Shown here: positions 1 through 8,673 of the stretch, piece after piece
Layout of the letters: the number at the start of each line of letters is the position of its first letter
How positions within the stretch are numbered: position 1 is the stretch's first letter
The notes under the pieces: generated by a model
What the model was told of the DNA's origin: nothing
Seen by the model: only the letters and a program-made list of their open reading frames with translations
Databases searched by the model: none
Program-made: the position numbers and the translations under genes
Source: Euryarchaeota archaeon UBA258
Lineage (GTDB): Archaea > Thermoplasmatota > Poseidoniia > Poseidoniales > Poseidoniaceae
Length of the DNA: 29,942 bases
Direction of reading: 5' to 3'
Assembly (NCBI GenBank): GCA_002502605.1
Contig: DAPR01000042.1
Location: 1-29,942 of the forward strand

Positions 1-1433
1 GGGTTGACCTCGTAGCGATGCCTGTGGCGTTCGTCAACAGCATCCCCGTCGCCATACAACTGTTTGATCTTACAATCATCAACCTGCCAAAGGGTTGGGC
101 GTGCGCCCAAACGCATGGTGCCACCTAGATGGGTTTTGGAAATTTCGGGCATGAACACAACTGCAGCAGTCGGTGTATTTTCATCAAACTCGGTTGAATT
201 CGCTCCTTCAAAGCCTAGCACGTTGCGGCAAAATTCAATCGTTGCAACTTGAAGCCCAAGGCAAATTCCGAGGTAGGGCGTGTTGCTTGTACGCGCATAA
301 TTCGCAGCAGCAATTTTTCCTTCGACACCTCTGTCTCCAAATCCACCAGGAACGAGAACACCGTCTGCACTCTTGAGCATGGTCCATGCGGCAGCGGTCT
401 CTTCTTGTTGAGCCCAATCTTCTTCCAGATGACTGGCTTCAATCCAATCGATAATGAGTTTTCGATCCACTGCCATTGCAGCATGTTGTAAACTCTTGAT
501 GACGGAGAGGTAGGCGTCCGAGAGGTTGGTGTACTTCCCAACCATTGCAATATGAACTTCTTCTGTGAGGGTGTCCAGATGATGTGCCATGTGTTTCCAA
601 TTCTTTAGAAGGTCGGTCGAATGGCAGTCCACTCCCAAAATGTCGCACAATCCCTGTTCCTGAAGCATCAATGGGACGTGGTAGATGTTTGGCACATCGT
701 GAGTCGACATCACGGCTTGAGGGGATACATGGCAAAACGCCGCTAGTTTTTCTCTCGTCTCATCGTTGAGCGGAGCACTTGATCGGCACACCAAGATGTC
801 TGGCGTGATGCCTAAGCCCCGGAGTTCCTTGACCGTGTGTTGGGTTGGTTTGGTTTTCTGTTCACCAACTGGACCCATCACTGGTACCAAGGACACATGC
901 ACGAAGGTGACGTTTTCACGCCCGACGCGGAATTGGAATTGTCTGAGGGCTTCGATGTATGGTGCGGATTCAATATCGCCAACCGTCCCTCCAAGTTCAA
1001 TGATGCAAGCATCCGGAATTTCTCCGCTTCCGTCCGCTGGTTGGTGAGCTACATCCTCTATCCATTCTTGGACCGCATTGGTCACATGAGGGATCACTTG
1101 AACCGTTTTACCGAGGTAGTCACCCCTTCGTTCTGCTTCAATGACTTTTGAGTAGATTTTTCCTGTGGTGAGGTTGTTGTCCTTTGCAAGATTGATGTCG
1201 AGGAAGCGTTCGTAGTTACCGAGGTCTAAATCCACCTCGCCGCCGTCGTCAAGAACGAACACTTCACCGTGTTCAAACGGCGACATTGTCCCAGCGTCGC
1301 TGTTGAGATAGGGATCAATTTTGATTGAAGTAACCCTCAGCCCCGCGCTTTTGAGCAGAACGCCAATGCTGCTTGCTGTTACTCCTTTGCCCAATCCGGA
1401 CAGGACGCCCCCGCTCACAACAACGTACTTCAT
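1..1433 (-). CDS. pyrG: CTP synthase, C-terminus cut by window edge
   Basis: This enzyme makes CTP from UTP, ATP and glutamine in the cytoplasm, the last step of pyrimidine nucleotide synthesis. The frame is open from ATG 1433 to the left edge, giving 477 residues of the usual roughly 535. The N-terminal synthetase domain opens with [11 protein letters not shown] and contains GGTVGDIE. The class I glutamine amidotransferase domain shows GGFGDRG and then LGICLGLQ, whose Cys391 is the glutaminase nucleophile. The visible end is HRHRYEVN, so the His-Glu pair of the amidotransferase triad lies outside the window. The ATG at 1433 fits the family N-terminus (MKYVVVSGG). The gene is divergent from threonine dehydrogenase, and a TATA-like element sits about 38 nt upstream of the start. 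Nothing unusual was seen in the visible part. Confidence 0.97.
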   Translation of the reverse strand, partial: MKYVVVSGGVLSGLGKGVTASSIGVLLKSAGLRVTSIKIDPYLNSDAGTMSPFEHGEVFVLDDGGEVDLDLGNYERFLDINLAKDNNLTTGKIYSKVIEAERRGDYLGKTVQVIPHVTNAVQEWIEDVAHQPADGSGEIPDACIIELGGTVGDIESAPYIEALRQFQFRVGRENVTFVHVSLVPVMGPVGEQKTKPTQHTVKELRGLGITPDILVCRSSAPLNDETREKLAAFCHVSPQAVMSTHDVPNIYHVPLMLQEQGLCDILGVDCHSTDLLKNWKHMAHHLDTLTEEVHIAMVGKYTNLSDAYLSVIKSLQHAAMAVDRKLIIDWIEASHLEEDWAQQEETAAAWTMLKSADGVLVPGGFGDRGVEGKIAAANYARTSNTPYLGICLGLQVATIEFCRNVLGFEGANSTEFDENTPTAAVVFMPEISKTHLGGTMRLGARPTLWQVDDCKIKQLYGDGDAVDERHRHRYEVN

Positions 1434-1563
1434 GCACATCAACGGGCTTTTAGGCCGTCGCGCCTCCCATATCAACATACCTCAACGAACGCGTGTGTCC
1501 CACCGTGCCATGTTGAGCGAAGAATCAAAAGGCGCACTCGCTGAACAACTGGGGAGGGCGAGC
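1434..1563. other. divergent intergenic region pyrG / tdh
   Basis: These 130 nt between two divergent genes must carry both promoters. The pyrG side has a TATA-like element. No clear TATA box was seen for tdh. A purine-rich ribosome-binding stretch (GGGGAGGG) lies directly before the tdh ATG. Confidence 0.6.
1466..1475 (-). promoter_or_regulatory. candidate TATA-like promoter element of pyrG
   Basis: On the minus strand this reads TTGATATGGG and ends 33 nt before the pyrG ATG. That is a plausible place for an archaeal TATA box followed by a short leader. A very similar string, TTGATATAGGG, lies at a similar distance from the hsp20-like gene. It was found by eye, and no start-site data support it. 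Confidence 0.35.
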
Positions 1564-2616
1564 ATGGTGACCATTCCGAAGACCATGATGGCATGGACAA
1601 AAACCCTCGATTCGGTTGGTGGCTTCACTCGTGAGCAACACCCTGTCCCCCAGCCAGGACGAGACGAAGTACTCATCAAGACCCATTCAACCTCTGTTTG
1701 TGGAACGGACATACACATCTGGAAGTGGGATGAGTGGAGTCGAGAAAACGTTCCCTTGGGCACCATCACCGGCCATGAAACGTGCGGTGAAGTTGTCGCA
1801 GTTGGTGAAGGGGTCAGCACGCCAGCTGTGGGCGACTTTATCGCCATTGAGTGCCATTTTGCGTGCTGGAATTGCCCACGGTGCGATGAAGGAAACGCGC
1901 ATATTTGTGAAAATGGTTCGATTTTCGGCGTTCACATCAATGGGGCTTTTGGCCCCTATTTTGTTGCGCCAGCCGTCAACGCTCGAAAAATTCCAAAGGG
2001 GTTGGACCCAGGACACGCCTCGATTCAAGACCCTCTCGGTAATGCCATCCATACCCTCACTGGAGGTCCTGTCGAAGGGGCAACAGTAGCCATCCACGGC
2101 CTTGGTCCAATCGGGCTCTTTGCGGTCAATGCGGCCAAAGCGATGGGGGCAGAAATGGTCATTGCCGTCGATTGGGACAACGATTACAGAATGGATTTAG
2201 CCAAAGAATTGGGTGCTGATCTCGTGCTTGGAAAGAACCATGATGTCATCCAAGAAATCCTCAATGCCACCGACGGGCGAGGTGTCGACAATTCATGTGA
2301 GTTCTCAGGCTCGCCTCAAGCCCTTGCCAACACCATCCACAGCACTCGGATGGGAGGCTATGTCAATGTCCTCTCGGTCTATGGCAATCCAACCCCGGAA
2401 GTGCCAATGAACGACCTTGTGTTCCGTTACTTGCACCTCAAAGGAATCAATGGAAGAAAGATGTGGTCCACCTGGGACACCATGCACGCGCTTCTCGAAG
2501 CAGGGCAAATCGATGTCGAACGTGTGCTCACTCACCGAATGAGCATTGATGATTTTCCACAAGCTGTCGAATTGGCCATTGAAGGCCAGTGTGGCAAAGT
2601 TGTGCTTGATTTCTGA
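1564..2616 (+). CDS. tdh: L-threonine 3-dehydrogenase, zinc MDR family
   Basis: This enzyme oxidises L-threonine to 2-amino-3-ketobutyrate with NAD+, the first step of threonine breakdown to glycine and acetyl-CoA. The 350 residues fit the family. CGTDIHIWKWDEW and GHE supply catalytic zinc ligands Cys46, His71 and Glu72. Cys101, Cys104, Cys107 and Cys115 form the structural zinc lobe. The Rossmann loop is GLGPIG. GRKMWSTW near the C-terminus is typical of threonine dehydrogenases rather than generic alcohol dehydrogenases. The usual QEPLGN motif reads QDPLGN here (Asp156). ATG 1564 was chosen because GGGAGGG lies just upstream and homologues start there; the open frame reaches back to 1321 but would overlap pyrG. 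Other sugar-alcohol dehydrogenases of this family remain possible. It converges on HMG-CoA synthase with 2 nt between stop codons. Confidence 0.85.
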   Translation: MVTIPKTMMAWTKTLDSVGGFTREQHPVPQPGRDEVLIKTHSTSVCGTDIHIWKWDEWSRENVPLGTITGHETCGEVVAVGEGVSTPAVGDFIAIECHFACWNCPRCDEGNAHICENGSIFGVHINGAFGPYFVAPAVNARKIPKGLDPGHASIQDPLGNAIHTLTGGPVEGATVAIHGLGPIGLFAVNAAKAMGAEMVIAVDWDNDYRMDLAKELGADLVLGKNHDVIQEILNATDGRGVDNSCEFSGSPQALANTIHSTRMGGYVNVLSVYGNPTPEVPMNDLVFRYLHLKGINGRKMWSTWDTMHALLEAGQIDVERVLTHRMSIDDFPQAVELAIEGQCGKVVLDF

Positions 2617-2618
2617 GG

Positions 2619-4190
2619 TCAAGCCCCAATCCAACGGTAACGGCGAGCGCCTTCGTCGACGCCTTCGTCTCCGATTTCAACAAGAGCGAATTCTCCCTGT
2701 GGCGTGACGACGCTTTCGTCTTGTAAGCCCTTGTGAAGGTTCTCGTAGGTGACGTGGTCAATCGCTAATCGTCCTGCAAGGCGTTCAAAGAGGTGCCATC
2801 GAGACACAACTTCTCGCCATCGAGGGTTGACTTTGCCTTCAAACACCTTTGCTTTCGCTCCAGAGCCGTAGCCGCACAGGCCAAAGAGGGTGTCATCAAG
2901 GTTACAGTTTTCTTCGAAATCAGATTCGAACGTCGACATCAAGGCGAGGAAGATGGAACCTGTGTATTGGTTTCCAATCAGGCTGCTTGCGCGCTGACCT
3001 TTTTCGATTCGGCTTTCATGGAATGCGATGTATTCCGGTGTTTTCGAGATGGCCCGGCGGTATCCGTCCATTGCTTTCTCCCAAATTTCGATAATTTGCG
3101 GGTCATCAGAATCATGAGGTTCTGGCATGGGACCCAACTTCTCTGCTATTTCTGCCCATATTTCCGTATCGATTCGATCGTGGCGGAAAATGTCCGGGAA
3201 CATTCGCTTTGCCTGGAACGCATACGGCAAGTGCATGATGATTCGAGACCATTGCTCGGTCAGGCGCTCATCGTCAGCGGGTGCGTATCGACCTTGCCTT
3301 TCGGCTTTCTTGGCAAAATTGTGGAACGCTTGACGAACCGCTGCTTGGTAGCATCGGTTGGAGTACTGCCCATCGAAAATCGGTTCATCGCGATGGACGC
3401 TCACGCTTGTTTCGCCGTGAGAAAAGATGCCAAGCTTACGCACCGTTGATTCTGGTAAATGCCGAATCATACGATCAACGAGACCTTTCTTCACGGTTTG
3501 ACCCGTCTCTTGGGCGAGTTGCATGACGTTCGTGATCACTGAACGGAGGGTTACTTCTCTTCGAGGTTTGAAGAAATCATGCACTGGAGTGGTCGAGACA
3601 CCAATGCAATCTGGAATTTCTAGCAGACGAGGATTGCGACGGATAAGCAATGCGCCACCGCCCGCACCCTGGGTGTATTCACCAGAAGATTCGAGAGCAT
3701 ACTTAGCGTTGTCAGAGAAAATCACAATCCCCACTCGTTCGTCATGTTCAGTGGAACGGGCAACCCAGTCAAGGGTTGTGTGGAGTGCATCGACCGCACC
3801 GATGCAGGCAAAGGTCATGTCCACGACGTCGCAATTCCGGAAACATTCACTGCCGTACCGCTCTTCATACCGCTGAGTAAGCATATCGACGATGTAGGTT
3901 GCAGTGGGTTTCGCTCCATCAAGAGCAGATTCAGTCCCCAGGTACATTCGTCCAATCGTGTTTGGATCCAAACCATTCCGATCAATAATCTGCATCACTG
4001 CCATGGCACCCATGGTTGCAGTGTCTTCGTGAACATCGGGAATGGACATTGCTTCGAGGCCAAGTCCTTTGTTGAGTTTACCAAAGTCTGCCCCACGCAA
4101 TTCAGCAAAATCCCGCATGTCCATGTACAAACGGGGGAAATGAATTGCGATGTCGTCGATACCTACGCAGGTTTGACTGTCTGTCCCCAT
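2619..4190 (-). CDS. hmgS: hydroxymethylglutaryl-CoA synthase, long form
   Basis: This enzyme condenses acetyl-CoA with acetoacetyl-CoA to HMG-CoA, the committed entry to the mevalonate pathway that feeds archaeal isoprenoid lipids. The catalytic triad is recognisable: Glu87 in LGTESALDGAK, Cys129 in FACIGAV and His320 in MHLPYAF. The late motifs IGNQYTGS and CGYGSGAKA also fit. At 523 residues it is far longer than typical archaeal enzymes (about 350) and close to eukaryotic length. Part of the excess lies between HDFFKPR (204-210) and PIFDGQYSNRCY (270-281), where about 55 extra residues occur. ATG 4190 was preferred to the in-frame TTG at 4205. It lies 72 nt downstream of the thermosome gene and may be co-transcribed or use its own promoter. 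Confidence 0.9.
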   Translation of the reverse strand: MGTDSQTCVGIDDIAIHFPRLYMDMRDFAELRGADFGKLNKGLGLEAMSIPDVHEDTATMGAMAVMQIIDRNGLDPNTIGRMYLGTESALDGAKPTATYIVDMLTQRYEERYGSECFRNCDVVDMTFACIGAVDALHTTLDWVARSTEHDERVGIVIFSDNAKYALESSGEYTQGAGGGALLIRRNPRLLEIPDCIGVSTTPVHDFFKPRREVTLRSVITNVMQLAQETGQTVKKGLVDRMIRHLPESTVRKLGIFSHGETSVSVHRDEPIFDGQYSNRCYQAAVRQAFHNFAKKAERQGRYAPADDERLTEQWSRIIMHLPYAFQAKRMFPDIFRHDRIDTEIWAEIAEKLGPMPEPHDSDDPQIIEIWEKAMDGYRRAISKTPEYIAFHESRIEKGQRASSLIGNQYTGSIFLALMSTFESDFEENCNLDDTLFGLCGYGSGAKAKVFEGKVNPRWREVVSRWHLFERLAGRLAIDHVTYENLHKGLQDESVVTPQGEFALVEIGDEGVDEGARRYRWIGA

Positions 4191-4228
4191 CAGTAAAAGG
4201 TCCAAACAACCCCTATTTGAAGGAACAT

Positions 4229-4236
4229 CCTATCTT
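4229..4236 (-). promoter_or_regulatory. candidate TATA-like element of hmgS
   Basis: The minus strand reads AAGATAGG, ending 39 nt before the HMG-CoA synthase ATG. It lies in the 72-nt gap after the thermosome stop codon. The position suits a promoter internal to the cluster. It resembles elements upstream of pyrG, hsp20-like and fabI, but the match is short. Confidence 0.25.
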
Positions 4237-4262
4237 CTTCCCTTAGGCGTGCGTTTCAACGG

Positions 4263-5855
4263 CTATTCCATTTGGGGAACTTCAGGCATTGAGGGATCTT
4301 GCTTTGCCCACAACACATCATCGATGCGCAGCACTGAGATTGCAGCCTCGGTTGCGCCAGCGATGCCCTGATCGAGAATCAACAAAGGCTCAAGCACGCC
4401 CATCTCGACCATGTTACGAGGGTTACGTTCGATGACATTCAAGCCAATACGATCCGCCAAGTCAGCAGGTGCGTTTGATTGAGCGGCCACCAAATTGAGC
4501 AGCGTGTCAATTGGATCTAAGCCAGCGTTTTCCGCCAAAACCCTCGGAATGACTTCAAGCGCGTCCGCAAAAGCCTCTACGCCCAATTGTTCTCGTCCGG
4601 GAATCGATTCTGCATAGCGACGCAATCGTCGAGCAAGGGCCACTTGGGTCGCCCCTCCACCTGGGACAAGACGAGCGTCTTCGACAAGTTGGCAAGCCAC
4701 ACCGAGGGCGTCAGCAAAGCAACGTTCCACCTCACCCAAGACGGCTTCAGTGCTGCCTTTAGCGATGAATGTGGCACCGCCTTCTTCAGTCTCAACAATC
4801 CAATGAACGGTGGTGCCCCATGTTTCATTTTTACTTGAGATAAACGCCCCTAAATCAGACTCCTGTGCCCGGTTCACATCATGGACGAGGGTTGCCCCAC
4901 AGCCCCGAGCAAGCAGATCAAGGTCAGCTCGAGCCACCCGTCTAAACGCTTTGATACCGGCTTTTGTCAGCATCATACGGGCATCGTCATCGATGCCCTC
5001 CTTGCAGGCCAATAAATCCACACCGAGGGCTTTCAGTTGTTCGACCTGTTCTTTGAGAAGAGCCGTTTCCTTCGCCCTAAATGCATCCAGCACGCCAGTT
5101 GAGGTGACCTTAAGTTTCACGCTGCCCATCATTGCCCGGCGCTCAATGCCTCCATCGATCAGCAAGATTTTGCCACCTTTGATGTGCCGAGGCATGTCCT
5201 CATGAATTCTATTCTTGGCCAACACAAGCCCTGTGACGAGTTGACTGTCGCCGATCACACCACCGGATTGTTGGAGAATTTTGACACGGGTAGGATCGGC
5301 AAACGCCCCATCCTCGCCTTGAACGAGAATCGCTTCTGCCGCATCCAGTGCCAGTTGAGCAAGCAAGGCTTGCATGCTTTCGTGGCCTTTGCCAGTCAGG
5401 CATGTTTTGGTTGCAAGGATTCGATGCTTGCGCAACGAGGGGAATGAAATCGATTCAAGTTCAGCCCTTGCATGGGTTTCAGCCATACGGAATCCACGGG
5501 CAATGATCGCTGGGTGGACGCCTTGGGTGACAAGGTGCCACGCATTTTGCAGCATTTCTGCACACAGTAAAACAGTTGATGTGGTCCCATCTCGAGCAAT
5601 TTTATCTTGAACTGAAGATGCATTGATGATCATACGAGCCACTGGGTGTTCGACCTTTGCAGACTCTAAAACCGTGACACCGTCGTTGGTGACCATGGTC
5701 CGGCCATCGTCGTCAATCAGCAATTTATCGAGGCCCCTAGGACCAAGCGTTGAGCGGACTGCACCTGCGAGTGCCAAAGCGGCTTGGATGTTCTTCTGAA
5801 GTGCACCACGGCCGGTTGACCGTTCGGTGTCCTTTAGGATTGGAACATCGCTCAT
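4263..5855 (-). CDS. thsA: thermosome subunit (group II chaperonin), divergent
   Basis: This is a subunit of the archaeal double-ring chaperonin that folds cytosolic proteins with ATP. The 530 residues match the family length. Apical and equatorial landmarks are present: LGPRGLDKLLID (37-48), TNDGVTVL (56-63), DGTTST (89-94), the VPGGGA motif, ADAL, and a C-terminal VLRIDDVLWAK. Two departures stand out. The canonical phosphate-binding GDGTT reads RDGTT (Arg88), and the usual flexible GGM-rich tail is replaced by MPEVPQME. This could be one of two or more paralogous subunits. The gene follows dnaK by 61 nt on the same strand, with GGGTGG as a possible ribosome-binding site. Confidence 0.93.
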   Translation of the reverse strand: MSDVPILKDTERSTGRGALQKNIQAALALAGAVRSTLGPRGLDKLLIDDDGRTMVTNDGVTVLESAKVEHPVARMIINASSVQDKIARDGTTSTVLLCAEMLQNAWHLVTQGVHPAIIARGFRMAETHARAELESISFPSLRKHRILATKTCLTGKGHESMQALLAQLALDAAEAILVQGEDGAFADPTRVKILQQSGGVIGDSQLVTGLVLAKNRIHEDMPRHIKGGKILLIDGGIERRAMMGSVKLKVTSTGVLDAFRAKETALLKEQVEQLKALGVDLLACKEGIDDDARMMLTKAGIKAFRRVARADLDLLARGCGATLVHDVNRAQESDLGAFISSKNETWGTTVHWIVETEEGGATFIAKGSTEAVLGEVERCFADALGVACQLVEDARLVPGGGATQVALARRLRRYAESIPGREQLGVEAFADALEVIPRVLAENAGLDPIDTLLNLVAAQSNAPADLADRIGLNVIERNPRNMVEMGVLEPLLILDQGIAGATEAAISVLRIDDVLWAKQDPSMPEVPQME

Positions 5856-5916
5856 GGTGAGGCCACCCGACTTCTCGCCATAAGGTCAACTCTCAGCCGA
5901 AATGGGTTGGTTGAAC

Positions 5917-7809
5917 TCAATCTTCGTCTTCTTCGACAACTTCGAAATCAGCATCAACAACATCATCGCCGCCGACGTTGATGTCACCATCGTCTCCCGA
6001 ACCATCTTGCTCGGCCATTTCAGCAGCAGCCGCTTCGTACAGTTTCGCTGAAACAGCGTGCATGGCTTCTTCGACTTCCTTGACCTTGGCTTGGATCGCA
6101 GCGTCATCGATGTCGTCGAGGTCGAGTGGTTTTCCATCGTCATCTTGAACCATCTTTTCGAGTTCATCGAGATGAGCCTTGACTGGGTCGGTTTCAGAAT
6201 CGTCAAGTTTGTCTGCAGATTCATCCAAGGTTCTTCGAGTTTGGTAAACCACTTGGTCAGCCATGTTTCGCAATTCGACCTTTGCCTTGCGCAATTGATC
6301 TTCTTCAGCGAATTTCTCAGCTTCGGCAATCTTTGATTGGATCTCATCTTCAGACAGGGAGGTTTGGGCCTCGATTTTCACCGATTGCTCCTTTCCTGTG
6401 CCCATGTCTTTTGCACTCACATTGACGATTCCATTCGCGTCGATGTCGAAGGTGACTTCGATTTGTGGAGTTCCACGAGGAGCTGCTGGAATGCCCATCA
6501 AGGTGAATTCACCCAACGTCACATTGTCCTTAGCGAAGTTGCGCTCACCTTGGAGGACATGGATTGTCACAGCAGGTTGGTTATCACTTGCTGTGGAATA
6601 AATTTCCGAGCGACGCGCTGGAATGGTTGTGTTTCGCTCAATCATGGTGGTCATGACGCCACCAAGCGTCTCAATTCCGAGCGTAAGCGGCGTGACGTCA
6701 AGCAGAAGAATGTCGGAAACGCCCTCATCACCAGAGATGATGCCAGCTTGGAGAGCGGCACCCATGGCGACTGCTTCATCAGGGTTGATGCCTTTGTAAG
6801 GCGCCTTGCCTGCTTCCTTTTCAACCGCTTCTTGGACCGCTGGGACACGGGTTGAACCGCCGACCAGAATCACTTTGTCCACATCACCCTTCTTGACGCC
6901 TGCATCCTTCATGGCTTGCCGCGTTGGGCCCATTGTCGCTTCAATCAATTTGGAGATAAGATCCTCAAATTTCGCTCGACTCAATGTCATGTCCATGTGT
7001 TCTGGTTGTCCATCGCGCATGGTGATGAACGGAAGGTTGATCTGAGTTTGTTGAGTCCCAGAGAGTTCAATTTTAGCCTTCTCTGCTGCTTCTTTCAAAC
7101 GAGACATGGCTTGAGCGTCTTTGCTGAGGTCAATGCCCGTATCCCTCTTGAATTCGGCAACCATCCATTCGATGACAAGGTCGTCGAAATCGTCGCCACC
7201 AAGTTTGTTGTTCCCAGCTGTTGCCTTCACTTCGATTTGAGGTTGGCCGTCCACTTGGTAGATTTCCAAAACGGACACGTCAAAGGTTCCACCACCAAGG
7301 TCGTACACCAAAATGGTCTGGTCTTCGCCTTTGTCAACACCGTAAGCAAGGGCTGCAGCTGTTGGTTCGTTGATGATTCGGAGCACTTCCAATCCTGCAA
7401 TTCGACCAGCATCTTTGGTTGCTGTTCGCTGGGCATCGGTAAAGTAGGCTGGACAGGTGATGACCGCTTGCTTGATTTCGTGACCGAGGTATGCCTCTGC
7501 ATCAGCCTTCAACTTTTGAAGAATGAAGGCGGAAATCTCTTGTGGAGTGTAATCCGTTCCGTCGACGTTGGTTTTCCAGTCCGTGCCCATGTGGCGCTTG
7601 ACGGAAATCATGGTTCGATCGGTGTTGGTCACCGCTTGTCGCTTGGCGGTAACACCGATCATTCGTTCGCTTCCGTCTTTGGCAAATGCCACAACGGACG
7701 GGGTTGTTCGTGCGCCTTCTGCGTTGGCGATGACAACGGGTTCACCGTTTTCGATTGTTGCTACGCAGCTGTTTGTTGTTCCTAGATCAATTCCTATTAC
7801 TTTGCTCAT
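5917..7809 (-). CDS. dnaK: molecular chaperone DnaK (Hsp70)
   Basis: This ATP-dependent chaperone binds exposed hydrophobic peptides and normally works with DnaJ and GrpE. The 630-residue protein has the nucleotide-binding domain starting with [10 protein letters not shown], the phosphate motif [13 protein letters not shown], the hydrophobic linker [13 protein letters not shown] near residues 365-378, a substrate-binding domain and an acidic tail with DADFEVVEE. The tail is like that of bacterial DnaK, which suggests ancient transfer from bacteria. ATG 7809 was chosen over an in-frame TTG at 7830 because AAGGAAGTG lies just upstream and [10 protein letters not shown] is the family N-terminus. 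It follows the Hsp20-like gene by 17 nt. No grpE or dnaJ is present in the window. Confidence 0.97.
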   Translation of the reverse strand: MSKVIGIDLGTTNSCVATIENGEPVVIANAEGARTTPSVVAFAKDGSERMIGVTAKRQAVTNTDRTMISVKRHMGTDWKTNVDGTDYTPQEISAFILQKLKADAEAYLGHEIKQAVITCPAYFTDAQRTATKDAGRIAGLEVLRIINEPTAAALAYGVDKGEDQTILVYDLGGGTFDVSVLEIYQVDGQPQIEVKATAGNNKLGGDDFDDLVIEWMVAEFKRDTGIDLSKDAQAMSRLKEAAEKAKIELSGTQQTQINLPFITMRDGQPEHMDMTLSRAKFEDLISKLIEATMGPTRQAMKDAGVKKGDVDKVILVGGSTRVPAVQEAVEKEAGKAPYKGINPDEAVAMGAALQAGIISGDEGVSDILLLDVTPLTLGIETLGGVMTTMIERNTTIPARRSEIYSTASDNQPAVTIHVLQGERNFAKDNVTLGEFTLMGIPAAPRGTPQIEVTFDIDANGIVNVSAKDMGTGKEQSVKIEAQTSLSEDEIQSKIAEAEKFAEEDQLRKAKVELRNMADQVVYQTRRTLDESADKLDDSETDPVKAHLDELEKMVQDDDGKPLDLDDIDDAAIQAKVKEVEEAMHAVSAKLYEAAAAEMAEQDGSGDDGDINVGGDDVVDADFEVVEEDED

Positions 7810-7815
7810 TATGTT

Positions 7816-7824
7816 CACTTCCTT
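7816..7824 (-). promoter_or_regulatory. ribosome-binding site of dnaK
   Basis: AAGGAAGTG on the minus strand lies 7 nt before the dnaK ATG at 7809, in the 17-nt gap after the upstream stop codon. It decides between ATG 7809 and the in-frame TTG at 7830. Confidence 0.6.
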
Positions 7825-7826
7825 TT

Positions 7827-8537
7827 TCAAAAGATGGGGATGCCACCGTCGTCGTCTTCATCATCGTCATCGCTCTCGTCGCCAAGATCGATTCGAATAT
7901 CTGGCGCCTCAGGGATTGAATCATCTGTATCTACAGCTGACCCCTGGGGCGTAAGTTTGAGGGTGATGTCGAGAATTCCGTTGTTGAGAGACCAGTCGAC
8001 GAGGTCCTCACATGGATGGGGCAAGTCGATTTGAGCAAGTGGCCCCTGCAGGGTGTCTTGGATGACTTCGATTCGTTGACCTTGACGCACCAAAGCGAGT
8101 TCTAATTCGCTCTCTTCGACTTCACCACGGAGTGTGAAGTCGATGGTTACAGCCATGTTCCAACCGTCGAGGTAAACATCGTTAGCAGGGATATTGATGA
8201 CTTCTTCTAGCGTGTCCTCGACCTCTGGTGCCTTGATTTCAACCGGACTTGCATCCACTTGAACGTCCATTCCAAGATTGCTCAGAATGTCTTCCATTGA
8301 TTTGCCAGATTGGAACATTTTGCTCAAGTGGGAGAGATCAAAGTTGAAGTTCACATCGCCTTTTGCAATTTTTTCTGCATCGAGGCCCATGTTTTCGAAT
8401 TGGGAACGGAATTGCTCCATCATCCCACGAATCTGTTCCTTGTCCATGTTCATGCCCATATTGCGGAACATTTCGACCAGTTGTTCAATCAGTTGTTCTT
8501 CCCAATCGTCTCCACTCGCCATTGACTCCACACTCAT
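7827..8537 (-). CDS. Hsp20 / alpha-crystallin-like protein
   Basis: This is probably a small heat-shock-type holding chaperone. Of its 236 residues, the first 110 or so are Met-, Glu- and Gln-rich and probably helical. The segment from about 113 to 192 looks like a beta-rich alpha-crystallin or CS-type domain, with DLPHP and then [10 protein letters not shown], which recalls the closing strand motif of Hsp20 proteins. A very acidic tail (a run of Asp and Glu) ends in GGIPIF. Linkage to dnaK (17 nt downstream) and to the thermosome supports a chaperone role. The domain call is by motif only, and a non-chaperone CS-domain protein is possible. ATG 8537 was taken as the start; ATG 8522 is an alternative. 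Confidence 0.6.
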   Translation of the reverse strand: MSVESMASGDDWEEQLIEQLVEMFRNMGMNMDKEQIRGMMEQFRSQFENMGLDAEKIAKGDVNFNFDLSHLSKMFQSGKSMEDILSNLGMDVQVDASPVEIKAPEVEDTLEEVINIPANDVYLDGWNMAVTIDFTLRGEVEESELELALVRQGQRIEVIQDTLQGPLAQIDLPHPCEDLVDWSLNNGILDITLKLTPQGSAVDTDDSIPEAPDIRIDLGDESDDDDEDDDGGIPIF

Positions 8538-8673
8538 TACTGAACCATCAGTTACATAGTGGCGAGTGAGTCACCCTATATCAAGTTCACGAAATAGTCG
8601 CCCTCAGTCTGGCCCTCTGCATCACATCGGAAGCGAACGCCTAAGAGGGACGGAGACTGCGCTTACGATAGGG
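8538..8673. other. divergent intergenic region hsp20-like / M28 peptidase
   Basis: These 136 nt carry the start regions of two divergent transcripts. The hsp20 side has a TATA-like element. The peptidase side has no convincing TATA box; GAAATAG near 8590 is the only AT-rich spot. The open frame of the peptidase extends back to 8566 but encodes no plausible signal sequence there. Confidence 0.5.
8574..8584 (-). promoter_or_regulatory. candidate TATA-like promoter of the hsp20-dnaK-thermosome block
   Basis: The minus strand reads TTGATATAGGG, ending 37 nt before the hsp20-like ATG. It is nearly identical to the element before pyrG. Next to it, at 8566-8574, is a 9-nt palindrome (GTGA-G-TCAC) that could serve a regulator, although such short palindromes are common by chance. 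Confidence 0.35.

Noticed and set aside
1321..1563. N-terminal extension of threonine dehydrogenase
   Set aside because: It would overlap the pyrG coding start by over 100 nt, has no family counterpart, and a good ribosome-binding site precedes ATG 1564.
2793..3449. 218-residue plus-strand open frame inside HMG-CoA synthase
   Set aside because: It is a shadow of the conserved minus-strand gene, with no motif and no ribosome-binding site.
6916..7785. 289-residue open frame on the plus strand inside dnaK
   Set aside because: It is antisense to a strongly conserved chaperone gene, has unnatural Cys- and Phe-rich composition, and has no recognisable domain.
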